A stretch of 20,760 nucleotides of DNA from positions 141 through 20,900 of the forward strand of contig DQDL01000109.1 in the NCBI GenBank assembly GCA_003533405.1, read 5' to 3'. The notes beneath the pieces were generated by a model. The model worked only from the letters and a program-made list of their open reading frames with translations, made no database searches and had not been told where the DNA came from. The position numbers were made by a program, and so were the translations under genes. The stretch is from Clostridiales bacterium. Its GTDB lineage: Bacteria; Bacillota; Clostridia; Oscillospirales; Oscillospiraceae. Shown here in pieces: positions 14,701-20,760 of the stretch. How positions within the stretch are numbered: position 1 is the first letter of the stretch; every line of letters starts with the position of its first letter.

Positions 14701-15993
14701 ATGGAAACCGTCAGATGCGAGCTTATCCCCGGCGTATGGCTTACCGCCCTGCGCAGCGACAAGTTTAAAACAGGCTGTCTGAGCATAAATCTGCTCACTC
14801 AGCTTAACAGAGAAACTGCGGCGCTTAACGCCGTAATTCCGTTCGTTTTGCGCCGCGGTACGAGGTATCACCCCGATATGGAGACGATAGCCGCCGAGCT
14901 TGACTCGCTTTACGGAACGGGTATCGAGCCCAGTGTCCGCAAGATAGGCGAGATCCAATGCATCGGCTTTTACGCAAGCTTTCCGGATGAAAAGTATCTG
15001 CCCCAAGGCAGCGATGTTTTTGAAAAGGCGGCAAACTTCACCTGCGAGCTGATTTTAGCACCGAGTACCCGTGGCGGCCTGTTTATCCCGGCGTATGTCG
15101 AGAGCGAGAAGGAAAAGCTTCTCGACCTCATCCGCAGTCGGGTGAACGACAAGCGCTCCTACGCAAGGCTTCGGCTTATCGAGCAGATGTGCTGCTATGA
15201 GGACTACGCCGTGTCACGCTTCGGAACGAAGGATGTCGCCGAGGGCATTTATTATCAGAAGCTGACGAAATACTACCACAGCCTTATCTCCACGAGCCCC
15301 GTTGAAATTTTCTACTGCGGAAGCATGGACGGGACTAAGGTCAAGGATATCCTCTCGGACGCTCTTTCCGGCATGACGAGGGGCGAGATAAACTACGATA
15401 TCGGTACGGATATCCGCATGAACGCCGTGGAGGACACGGTGCGCTCGTTTACCGACGAAATGGCGGTCACGCAGGGCAAGCTCGTCTTAGGCTTTCGTCT
15501 CGGCGAGTGCATGGAGGTGCCGGACATTGCCGCTATCTATGTATTCAACGCCGTCTACGGCAGCGGCGTGACCTCAAAGCTTTTTATGAATGTGCGTGAG
15601 AAGCTTTCGCTGTGCTACTACGCAAGCTCGGCGGTTGACACGCACAAGGGCGTGATGCTCGTCTCCTCCGGCGTTGACTTTGACAAAGCAGGCGCTGCCA
15701 AGGCGGAGATACTCGTTCAGCTCGACGCCGTGAAAAACGGCGAGATAACGGACGATGAACTCGATGCTGCCAAACGCAGCGTTGCATCTGACCTGCGGGC
15801 ATGCCTCGATTCGCAGGGTGAGCTTGAGGGCTTTTACCTTGCAAACACGCTTGACGGGCTTGAGTTTTCACCCGATGAGCTGGCCGAGCTCGTGAACGAG
15901 GTCGAGCGTGAGGATGTTATAGCTATCGCAAACAGCGTTGTGCTTGACGCTGAGTATTTCCTGCAGGGAGGCGGCGAGGATGATGAACAGTAA
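14701..15993 (+). CDS. yfmF: M16-family peptidase-like protein YfmF (non-catalytic partner, EF-P modification-associated)
   Basis: YfmF-type proteins belong to the M16 (pitrilysin/insulinase) fold but lack the zinc site; with YfmH they are linked in Bacillus to the 5-aminopentanol modification of elongation factor P. The 430-residue product begins METVRCELIPGVWLTALRSDKFKTGC, and the two-domain M16 layout is visible: RETAALNAVIPFVLRRGT and LDSLYGT in the N-half, NAVYGSGVTSKLFMNVREKLSLCYYASS in the C-half. There is no HxxEH at the expected position. AGGAGG lies eight bases before the ATG. It overlaps the following yfmH by 14 bp, as expected for two subunits made together. The annotation rests on family resemblance; the exact molecular role is not settled. 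Confidence 0.87.
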   Translation: METVRCELIPGVWLTALRSDKFKTGCLSINLLTQLNRETAALNAVIPFVLRRGTRYHPDMETIAAELDSLYGTGIEPSVRKIGEIQCIGFYASFPDEKYLPQGSDVFEKAANFTCELILAPSTRGGLFIPAYVESEKEKLLDLIRSRVNDKRSYARLRLIEQMCCYEDYAVSRFGTKDVAEGIYYQKLTKYYHSLISTSPVEIFYCGSMDGTKVKDILSDALSGMTRGEINYDIGTDIRMNAVEDTVRSFTDEMAVTQGKLVLGFRLGECMEVPDIAAIYVFNAVYGSGVTSKLFMNVREKLSLCYYASSAVDTHKGVMLVSSGVDFDKAGAAKAEILVQLDAVKNGEITDDELDAAKRSVASDLRACLDSQGELEGFYLANTLDGLEFSPDELAELVNEVEREDVIAIANSVVLDAEYFLQGGGEDDEQ

Positions 15994-17257
15994 GCACTTT
16001 TCCAAGATAAACGAGACGCTGTATACCGCCGAGCTTCCCAACGGCTTGCGGATAAATGTGGTCACCAAGCCCGGCTTCGAGCTTGGCTACGCTGTGTTTG
16101 CGACAAATTACGGCGGTGCGCACCGGCGATTTTTCTTAAACGGTCAGTGGCACGACACGCCCGCCGGAGTTGCGCATTATCTTGAGCACAAGATGTTTGA
16201 CATGCCCGACGGCGACAATGCGCTGAGCGTGCTCTCGGCAAACGGCGCACAGCCGAACGCCTTCACCTCAAGCGGCATGACGGCGTATTACTTCAGCTCC
16301 ACCTCGGGGTTTGAGGAAAATCTGCGCATGCTCTTAAAATTTGTCTCCACCCCCTACTTCACCGATGAAACAGTCAGCAAGGAGCAGGGCATAATCGGGC
16401 AGGAGATCGGCATGGTCGAGGACAGTCCCGGGTATGTGATATTTAACCGGCTGATGCGTATGCTCTACGAGCACAACCCCGTGCGTGATCAGGTCGCAGG
16501 CTCTGTCGAGAGCATCGCCGAGATAAGCGCCGAGACGCTTTATAACTGCCACAAGGCGTTTTACGCACCGTCAAACATGGTGCTGTGCGTGGCGGCCGAC
16601 TGTGCTCCGGAGCGCATTTATGAGATAGCCAAGGAAGTGCTCCCCGAGGAGAAGGCGGAGATTCCCACTGCCGACTTCGGTGAAAGGGAGACGGAGTTTC
16701 CCTCCGAGAGCTATCACGAGGAGCACATGGAGCTTTCCGCACCGCAGTTTCTCATCGGTGCAAAGGTCGCTCCCGCCGAAATGGGCGAGGCTTTGCAGCG
16801 GCAGAAGATAGTTGCACAGCTTGCCATGCGCACGCTGTTCGGCTCGTCGGGCAGGCTTTATAACCGCCTGTACTCCGAGGGCGTGTTAAACCGTGACTAT
16901 GACTATGAGATAGACTACACGGCAGGCGTTGCGACCGTCATGATAGGCGGCGAGAGCGCAGATCCGCAGCGTGTTTTGAGTGAAGTTAACTCCGCAATAA
17001 GCGCCGTCAAGGCAAACGGCCTTGACCGTGACGCATTCGAGCGAGCGAAAAAAGCCTCGTTCGGTGCAAGACTGCGTGGGCTTGAAAGCTTCGACAGCAT
17101 CTGCATCTCGATGGTGACCGGTCTTTTCGGCGGCTACTGCTCGCTGGACAGCTTCGAGGTGCTCGAGAGCGTCACCATAGACGAATGCGAAAAGTTTTTG
17201 ACCGAGTTCATGGCTCCCGACAGGCTCGCCATGAGCGTACTTTCTCCGGAAGCATAA
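15980..17257 (+). CDS. yfmH: M16-family zinc peptidase YfmH (EF-P modification-associated)
   Basis: This is the catalytic M16 partner of YfmF. The inverted zinc motif HYLEH is at residues 66-70, and E142 in EQGIIGQEI is the likely third ligand; NAFTSSGMTAYYFSS follows the active site as in the family. The 425-residue length is usual. The start is the first of two consecutive ATG codons, eight bases after GGGAGG and inside the end of yfmF; an in-frame ATG at 15938 lacks a site. The 3' end is odd: from position 17251 the sequence is the left end of a dispersed repeat, which supplies the stop codon TAA and the last base pairs of coding sequence. Whether the original C-terminus was slightly different cannot be told. 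Confidence 0.92.
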   Translation: MMNSKHFSKINETLYTAELPNGLRINVVTKPGFELGYAVFATNYGGAHRRFFLNGQWHDTPAGVAHYLEHKMFDMPDGDNALSVLSANGAQPNAFTSSGMTAYYFSSTSGFEENLRMLLKFVSTPYFTDETVSKEQGIIGQEIGMVEDSPGYVIFNRLMRMLYEHNPVRDQVAGSVESIAEISAETLYNCHKAFYAPSNMVLCVAADCAPERIYEIAKEVLPEEKAEIPTADFGERETEFPSESYHEEHMELSAPQFLIGAKVAPAEMGEALQRQKIVAQLAMRTLFGSSGRLYNRLYSEGVLNRDYDYEIDYTAGVATVMIGGESADPQRVLSEVNSAISAVKANGLDRDAFERAKKASFGARLRGLESFDSICISMVTGLFGGYCSLDSFEVLESVTIDECEKFLTEFMAPDRLAMSVLSPEA

Positions 17258-17327
17258 GGGGAGCGTCCGAACCCCGTTTTTAAGCGGATTTGAGCGCCGC
17301 AAGCTTCGTTTTGCTCAATCACAAGGC
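17251..17327 (+). repeat. Partial copy of the MITE left end, overlapping the yfmH stop codon
   Basis: AGCATAAG...GAGCGTCCGAAC resembles the left terminal repeat of the element at 6899-7174 with a few differences and one indel. It is followed by 48 bases (17273-17320) identical to 6922-6969. Similarity stops at CAAGGC (17327), 16 bases before lgt. The right end and interior are missing, and there is no TA at the left border (GA instead). It is therefore a decayed or truncated relic, or a shorter relative of the family. Confidence 0.85.
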
Positions 17328-17343
17328 ATAAAGGACTAGACAA

Positions 17344-18219
17344 ATGAATGTTTTAACTGCAACAATGCTCCGAAACGCAAGCATATCCTTCCCAATGCTC
17401 GGCAACCGGAGCATCGACCCGCCGTACAGCTTCACACTGTTCGGCCTTGATATCTACTTTTACGGCGTGATAATCGCCATGGGCTTCATTTTGGCGGCAC
17501 TGTACTGCGCAAAGCGTGCGCCCGAGTTCGGGCTGACCTCGGACAATCTGTACGAGCTCGTCATTTGGCTTATCCCCACCTGCATAATCGGCGCAAGACT
17601 TTACTATGTGCTGTTCAAGCTAGATTATTTCGTCGCAAATCCCGACAAAATTTTTGCCCTGCGTGACGGTGGGCTTGCCATCTACGGCGGTATCATCGCC
17701 GGTATCATAACCGGCATCGTGTGGTGCAAGGTCAAGAAGCTGCGTGTGTTTGCCGTTGCGGATCTGACGGCTTTCGGTCTGCTCATCGGACAGGCCGTGG
17801 GTCGCTGGGGCAACTTCATTAACCGTGAGGCCTTCGGCGCTCAGACCGACATTTTCTGCCGCATGGGTCTGACCGTCCCGGGCTTCGACACACTGTATGT
17901 TCACCCGACATTTCTTTACGAAAGTCTGTGGAATTTCATGGGGCTTATTGCCCTGCACATATGGTCAAAGAAGGGCAAGCGCAAATACGACGGTCAGGTC
18001 TTCTGGCTGTACATACTTTGGTACGGTCTCGGCAGAGCGTGGATAGAGGGTCTGCGCACGGATAGCCTGTATATCGGCACGACGGATATAAGAGTATCGC
18101 AGCTATTAGCCGCCGTCAGCGCAATTGCCGCACTCGTGGTGCTCATCATAAATGCAAAAAAGCAGCACCGCCCCGAGGATCTGTTCGTCAACCTCAAGAA
18201 GGGAGAAGGCAATGGCTGA
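17344..18219 (+). CDS. lgt: Prolipoprotein diacylglyceryl transferase
   Basis: Lgt transfers diacylglyceryl from phosphatidylglycerol to the lipobox Cys of prelipoproteins, the first step of lipoprotein maturation at the membrane. The 291-residue polytopic product has several hydrophobic helices. It carries the conserved YGGIIAG segment, the signature GRWGNFINREAFG (153-165) with the essential Arg-Asn-Glu residues, HPTFLYES, and a C-terminal GLGRAWIEGLRTDSL. AAAGGA precedes the ATG. It is followed by an 8-bp overlap with the next gene, so lgt, the coiled-coil gene and the nitroreductase form one translationally coupled set; whether transcription comes from yfmFH through the repeat or from a local promoter is unclear. 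Confidence 0.96.
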   Translation: MNVLTATMLRNASISFPMLGNRSIDPPYSFTLFGLDIYFYGVIIAMGFILAALYCAKRAPEFGLTSDNLYELVIWLIPTCIIGARLYYVLFKLDYFVANPDKIFALRDGGLAIYGGIIAGIITGIVWCKVKKLRVFAVADLTAFGLLIGQAVGRWGNFINREAFGAQTDIFCRMGLTVPGFDTLYVHPTFLYESLWNFMGLIALHIWSKKGKRKYDGQVFWLYILWYGLGRAWIEGLRTDSLYIGTTDIRVSQLLAAVSAIAALVVLIINAKKQHRPEDLFVNLKKGEGNG

Positions 18220-18622
18220 TTACAAAAGCATGATAAAGGGAACGATAAGCGCCGTCGGCAAAAAGGCAAAGGAATATGTCGAAAGCGGCGCTCTCAAGGA
18301 TGCCTACGACCGCAGCAGCACGACCGCAATGTGCTACGCAAACATCGCAAAGCTCAATTTGCAGATCAACGGCGAGCTTGAGGAGCAGAAAAAGGTGTTT
18401 ACCGAGATAGGCCGTCAGTACTACGACCAGAACCGTGACTGTGCAGAGGGCAAGTTTGCCGTGCTGTTTCAGGAGCTTCAGGCAATTGACGACCGCATTG
18501 AGATAATGCGCACCGAGCTTGAGGCGGCAAAGGCGGCCGTTGAGGCTTCAAAAGGCTACAAGGGCGGCAGCTACCCGCAGATAGCGTACTATGTTGATGT
18601 GGAGGATAACGAAAATGAATGA
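18212..18622 (+). CDS. Small coiled-coil protein of unknown function
   Basis: I do not recognise a named family. The 136-residue product has no signal peptide or membrane segment. It starts MADYKSMIKGTISAVGKKAKEY and carries long helices with coiled-coil character (about 50-75, NLQINGELEEQKKVFTEIG, and about 90-118, LQAIDDRIEIMRTELEAAK). It ends in a Tyr/acidic tail (YYVDVEDNENE). The ATG at 18212 overlaps the lgt stop by 8 bp and its own stop overlaps the nitroreductase start by 8 bp, so all three are coupled. GGGAG lies a few bases upstream. The shape is like small cytoplasmic scaffold or chaperone-type proteins, but that is only an impression. Confidence 0.82.
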   Translation: MADYKSMIKGTISAVGKKAKEYVESGALKDAYDRSSTTAMCYANIAKLNLQINGELEEQKKVFTEIGRQYYDQNRDCAEGKFAVLFQELQAIDDRIEIMRTELEAAKAAVEASKGYKGGSYPQIAYYVDVEDNENE

Positions 18623-19133
18623 CGCTTATAAGAACATACTCGACCGCAGAAGCGTGAGACGCTACACCGCAGAGCAGGTCGCACCCGAGACGCTCGATGC
18701 CATAATAAGGGCAGGACTTCAAGCCCCCAGTGCGATGAACCGTCAGCCGACAAAGCTGCTGGTCATTCAGGACAAGTCGGTGATCGCCGAGCTGTCAAAG
18801 CTCAACGCCGGGGTCATGGGTCGTGACATTGACCCGTTTTACGCTGCGCCGACCGTGGTGGTCGTGCTTGCCGACAAGACCGTGCCGACCTACATTCAGG
18901 ACGGCAGCCTCGTCATGGGTAACCTCATGAACGCTGCAGCGGCTCTCGGTGTTGCCTCGTGCTGGATAAACCGTGCCCGTGAGGTGTTCGACACCGAGTA
19001 CGGCAGAAAGCTTTTACAGGCAAACGGTATAAGCGACAATTATGTCGGCATTGCAAACTGCATCCTCGGCTACCGTGACGGTGAGCTCCCCAAGGTGCCC
19101 GAGATAAACCCCGACCGTGTGTACAATATTTAA
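18615..19133 (+). CDS. Nitroreductase-family FMN oxidoreductase
   Basis: Nitroreductase-like proteins are FMN-binding enzymes using NAD(P)H to reduce diverse acceptors; the substrate cannot be read from the sequence. The 172-residue product begins MNDAYKNILDRRSVRRYTAEQV, whose RRSVRRY motif contacts the FMN phosphate. APSAMNRQP (about 36-44) is the second FMN motif, and ALGVASCWINRA and ILGYRDGELPKVP are the usual C-half features. Length is at the short end of the family. The ATG follows GGAGG by nine bases and overlaps the previous stop. The unit ends at the terminator 19138-19168. Confidence 0.92.
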   Translation: MNDAYKNILDRRSVRRYTAEQVAPETLDAIIRAGLQAPSAMNRQPTKLLVIQDKSVIAELSKLNAGVMGRDIDPFYAAPTVVVVLADKTVPTYIQDGSLVMGNLMNAAAALGVASCWINRAREVFDTEYGRKLLQANGISDNYVGIANCILGYRDGELPKVPEINPDRVYNI

Positions 19134-19137
19134 AAGC

Positions 19138-19168
19138 AAAAGCTGTGACCTGTTGGTCACAGCTTTTT
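19138..19168. terminator. Bidirectional terminator between the nitroreductase and GH25 genes
   Basis: AAAAGCTGTGACC (19138-19150) and GGTCACAGCTTTT (19155-19167) form a perfect 13-bp stem with a TGTT loop, with T's after it on the plus strand and on the minus strand after the complementary A's. It sits between two convergent stop codons, 4 bp after one and 2 bp before the other, so it serves both. Confidence 0.95.
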
Positions 19169-19170
19169 GA

Positions 19171-20052
19171 TTATTTATAAAACATCATATTCATGTCGCA
19201 CTTATGGTCGATGCCGGGGACGCTGCCCTCAAAGCTATACTGCCACAGTGTGTGCGCATAGTAGAAAAACGGATGATCGCCGAGGCTCGTGCACCAGAAG
19301 GCGTAGTCGGTGAGCCGTGAAAGCTCATAGTCGTAGTAGCCGGTGCTGGGGTAGATGTAAACTCCGGCATCAAAGCCCTCCTGCTTTACCGTCTCGCAGA
19401 ATGCGGCGGCACAGTCTGTCATGGTAGCGCCGTCCACGGCGCCGGTGCGTGCATCGGTGTCGGCAATACGCTCCCAGTCACAGAACACGGGAAGGTCAAG
19501 CTCCGTATCGCCTATGAGATTGAGCGTATACAGTGCCTCCTCACGGGCTTCCTCGGTGTTTATCGCCTGCGAGAAGAAATACACGCCGACCTTGAGTCCC
19601 ACAGCCTTTGCTCCTGCAAGGTTTGCGGCAAAGTTATCGTCGGTGTACATTTCTCCGTTTTCGCCGTAGTACCGGCCGCCCGCTCTTATTATCGCAAAGC
19701 GAACGCCGCTGTCATACACCTGCTGCCAGTCGATATCGCCCTGATACTGCGAGACATCGACGCCGAGCATGGACTTATACTGCGCCCCCGTGTACACGGG
19801 TCTGCCGCTTTCGTCCATTGTAAACTCCTCGGCCTTGAGCGTGTTCACCGGAACACCGTCCTCAGGTGTTATCCAAATATAATCCTGTCCGTTAAATACC
19901 TCTACCTGCCCGTAGTGGGGGTCGTTCTGTACGCTCATATTGCGCTCATATACCTTGACAACGAGCACCACTAATGCAGTGACCGCAAGGGCGAGCAGGA
20001 TAAGCTGTATGGTTTTCAAACCGTTCTGTTTCTTTTTACAATTAGTTTTCAC
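19171..20052 (-). CDS. Membrane-anchored GH25 family lysozyme
   Basis: GH25 enzymes cleave the MurNAc-GlcNAc bond of peptidoglycan. The 293-residue product has a basic N-terminus, one hydrophobic segment (about 14-34) acting as uncleaved anchor or signal, a 60-residue linker, and the GH25 domain from LGVDVSQYQGDIDW (96-109) to the end. D99 and the DxE pair D192/E194 in PVFCDWE are the catalytic acidic residues, and VGVYFFSQA (155-163) is typical. The start is a GTG (20050-20052), seven bases after GGAG. It is a single gene, with two small regulatory-looking genes upstream on the same strand. A cell-wall remodelling or spore/vegetative lysis role is inference. Confidence 0.92.
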   Translation of the reverse strand: MKTNCKKKQNGLKTIQLILLALAVTALVVLVVKVYERNMSVQNDPHYGQVEVFNGQDYIWITPEDGVPVNTLKAEEFTMDESGRPVYTGAQYKSMLGVDVSQYQGDIDWQQVYDSGVRFAIIRAGGRYYGENGEMYTDDNFAANLAGAKAVGLKVGVYFFSQAINTEEAREEALYTLNLIGDTELDLPVFCDWERIADTDARTGAVDGATMTDCAAAFCETVKQEGFDAGVYIYPSTGYYDYELSRLTDYAFWCTSLGDHPFFYYAHTLWQYSFEGSVPGIDHKCDMNMMFYK

Positions 20053-20074
20053 GCCATGCTCCTTTCGCCATGGC
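20053..20074 (-). promoter_or_regulatory. Inverted repeat enclosing the GH25 ribosome binding site
   Basis: GCCATG (20053-20058) and CATGGC (20069-20074) are perfect arms around ten bases that contain AAAGGAG, the ribosome binding site of the GTG-started lysozyme gene. In RNA the Shine-Dalgarno sequence would sit in the loop of a 6-bp hairpin. Chance cannot be excluded at this size. Confidence 0.35.
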
Positions 20075-20111
20075 TTGAGTTTAACACAACCTCAGCTCAA
20101 AGTAAACCACT

Positions 20112-20429
20112 TCAATCTTCCATTGCGTCCATGAGCGCCTTGCCGCCGTAGCGAAGGCAGCTTTTGAGCCTGCGGCGTCCACGCTTTATCGTGCGGCTGA
20201 CGCTTGAAATGCTCAGGCCAAGCTCATCGGCTATATCCTGCATACGCATCTGCTCAAGATAGTACATGTACACCATCTGGCGCTGGCGGCGGGTAAGCTC
20301 ACGATCGATAGCACGCTTTACCGATGCCGCCATGCCCCCCTCCCCGCTGCTTTCTACTATTTTAATAAAATTGCGCAGGGCTGCATATTCTTCCTGCTTA
20401 GCAAACATATTCAGCTTTTTCTCGTTCAT
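20112..20429 (-). CDS. Sigma-70 region 4-like helix-turn-helix protein
   Basis: The 105-residue product begins MNEKKLNMFAKQEEYAALRNFI. Its second half is a sigma region 4 / LuxR-like HTH: ELTRRQRQMVYMYYLEQ, then MQDIADELGLSISSVSRTIKRGRRRLK, the recognition helix with basic tail. It has no region 2, so it is not a full sigma factor; such small proteins occur in Clostridia chromosomes and mobile elements as regulators. The start at 20427-20429 (CGGAG upstream) lies inside the preceding gene, overlapping it by 32 bp; an in-frame ATG at 20456 has no good site. Target unknown; the neighbouring lysozyme is a candidate by position only. Confidence 0.82.
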   Translation of the reverse strand: MNEKKLNMFAKQEEYAALRNFIKIVESSGEGGMAASVKRAIDRELTRRQRQMVYMYYLEQMRMQDIADELGLSISSVSRTIKRGRRRLKSCLRYGGKALMDAMED

Positions 20430-20640
20430 TTTTATCATCTCCGTAATAATTTTCAAGGTAGCGTGAGGTCGCTATGGCATCTCGAGCCATGTTCGTGAGC
20501 ATGGATATCTTCCGGCGCAGGCGCATTTTGTCCATCTCGCACATTTTCTCACGCTTAAGCCGTGTCTCAAGCTCCTCTGCCCGTATGCGGCAAACCTCGC
20601 CGCTTTTTCTGTATTCTCCGGATAATTCGGCTATGGTCAT
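20398..20640 (-). CDS. Small charged helical protein of unknown function
   Basis: The 80-residue product (MTIAELSGEYRKSGEVCRIRAEELETRLK...) is strongly charged and predicted almost wholly helical, with heptad-like spacing in the middle. I know no family for it. GGAGGAG lies seven bases before the ATG, so it is very likely translated, and its 32-bp overlap with the sigma-like HTH gene suggests that the two proteins act together. It is divergent from the tRNA promoter; no clear promoter of its own is visible in 20641-20692. Confidence 0.75.
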   Translation of the reverse strand: MTIAELSGEYRKSGEVCRIRAEELETRLKREKMCEMDKMRLRRKISMLTNMARDAIATSRYLENYYGDDKNEREKAEYVC

Positions 20641-20692
20641 TTTTATCTCCTCCGGTATGTAAAATTTCTTTGCTGATTTTTGAATTTTATTG

Positions 20693-20721
20693 TTGACAAA
20701 ACCATGGGGGTTTGCTATTAT
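20693..20721 (+). promoter_or_regulatory. Promoter of the tRNA at the right edge
   Basis: TTGACA (20693-20698, perfect) and TATTAT (20716-20721, five of six) are 17 bp apart. The expected start near 20728 is about ten bases before the mature tRNA 5' end, a usual short leader for stable RNA. Confidence 0.85.
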
Positions 20722-20738
20722 ATTTGAGCCGGTATCGT

Positions 20739-20760
20739 GCTGGTGTAGCTCAGTTGGTAG
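20739..20760 (+). tRNA. tRNA, 5' end only (probably tRNA-Thr)
   Basis: GCTGGTG is the 5' acceptor strand, followed by TA and the D-arm start GCTCAGTTGGTAG with the conserved GG. The anticodon is outside the window. The acceptor sequence and D-arm resemble Clostridia tRNA-Thr genes; amino-acid identity is inferred from memory of such genes, whereas the tRNA call itself is supported by the sequence and its promoter. Confidence 0.75.

Noticed and set aside
20112..20760. Prophage or integrative element end at the tRNA
   Set aside because: No integrase, attachment repeat or phage structural gene is visible in the window; only the position beside a tRNA suggests it.
1..20760. CRISPR array
   Set aside because: No regularly spaced direct repeats were seen anywhere; the only dispersed repeat is the MITE family.

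Overview
The window looks like a chromosomal segment of a Gram-positive, Clostridia-like (probably Oscillospiraceae/Ruminococcaceae) bacterium. The evidence is moderate G+C, strong GGAGG ribosome binding sites, the Firmicutes gene order ylxM-ffh-rpsP-khpA and rimM-trmD, the Firmicutes EF-P-associated pair yfmF/yfmH, a GTP-type PEP carboxykinase and a GH25 lysozyme. This assignment is inference from gene content only.

Left part, mostly minus strand (1-6840). Two transcription units can be read. ylxM-ffh-rpsP-khpA runs from a perfect-consensus promoter at 6811-6839 to a hairpin terminator at 4462-4493; it covers SRP targeting, ribosomal protein S16 and a KH RNA-binding protein. rimM-trmD/GNAT-ksgA has its own promoter at 3533-3561; it covers 16S processing, tRNA m1G37 methylation and 16S dimethylation, followed by pckG, which runs off the left edge. 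In many Firmicutes these two units are contiguous. Here they are split by about 1 kb holding a divergent pair: a small Cro/CI-type HTH regulator and a zinc-ribbon membrane protein, sharing overlapping promoters with an inverted repeat between them. trmD is fused in frame to a GNAT acetyltransferase, and the junction contains an A7 run.

Centre (6841-14700). A 276-bp MITE-like element with 21-bp terminal inverted repeats and TA flanks lies directly upstream of one giant gene (2406 codons). That gene encodes a membrane GT84-GH189-GH94 enzyme of the cyclic beta-1,2-glucan synthase type. The 273 bp after it hold a cluster of hairpins and no gene.

Right part, plus strand (14701-19133). This is a tightly packed cluster: yfmF-like and yfmH-like M16 peptidases, a partial copy of the MITE left end that supplies the yfmH stop codon, lgt, an unrecognised coiled-coil protein and a nitroreductase. 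The last three overlap or nearly overlap and end at a strong bidirectional terminator.

Right edge, minus strand (19171-20640). A membrane-anchored GH25 lysozyme and two overlapping small genes (a sigma-region-4-like HTH protein and a charged helical protein) are followed by a divergent consensus promoter and the first 22 bases of a tRNA, probably tRNA-Thr.

The most notable items are the MITE with its partial copy, the homopolymer at the trmD-GNAT junction, the regulator/membrane-protein module splitting the ribosome-maturation operon with a possible AUU start, and the giant glucan synthase.
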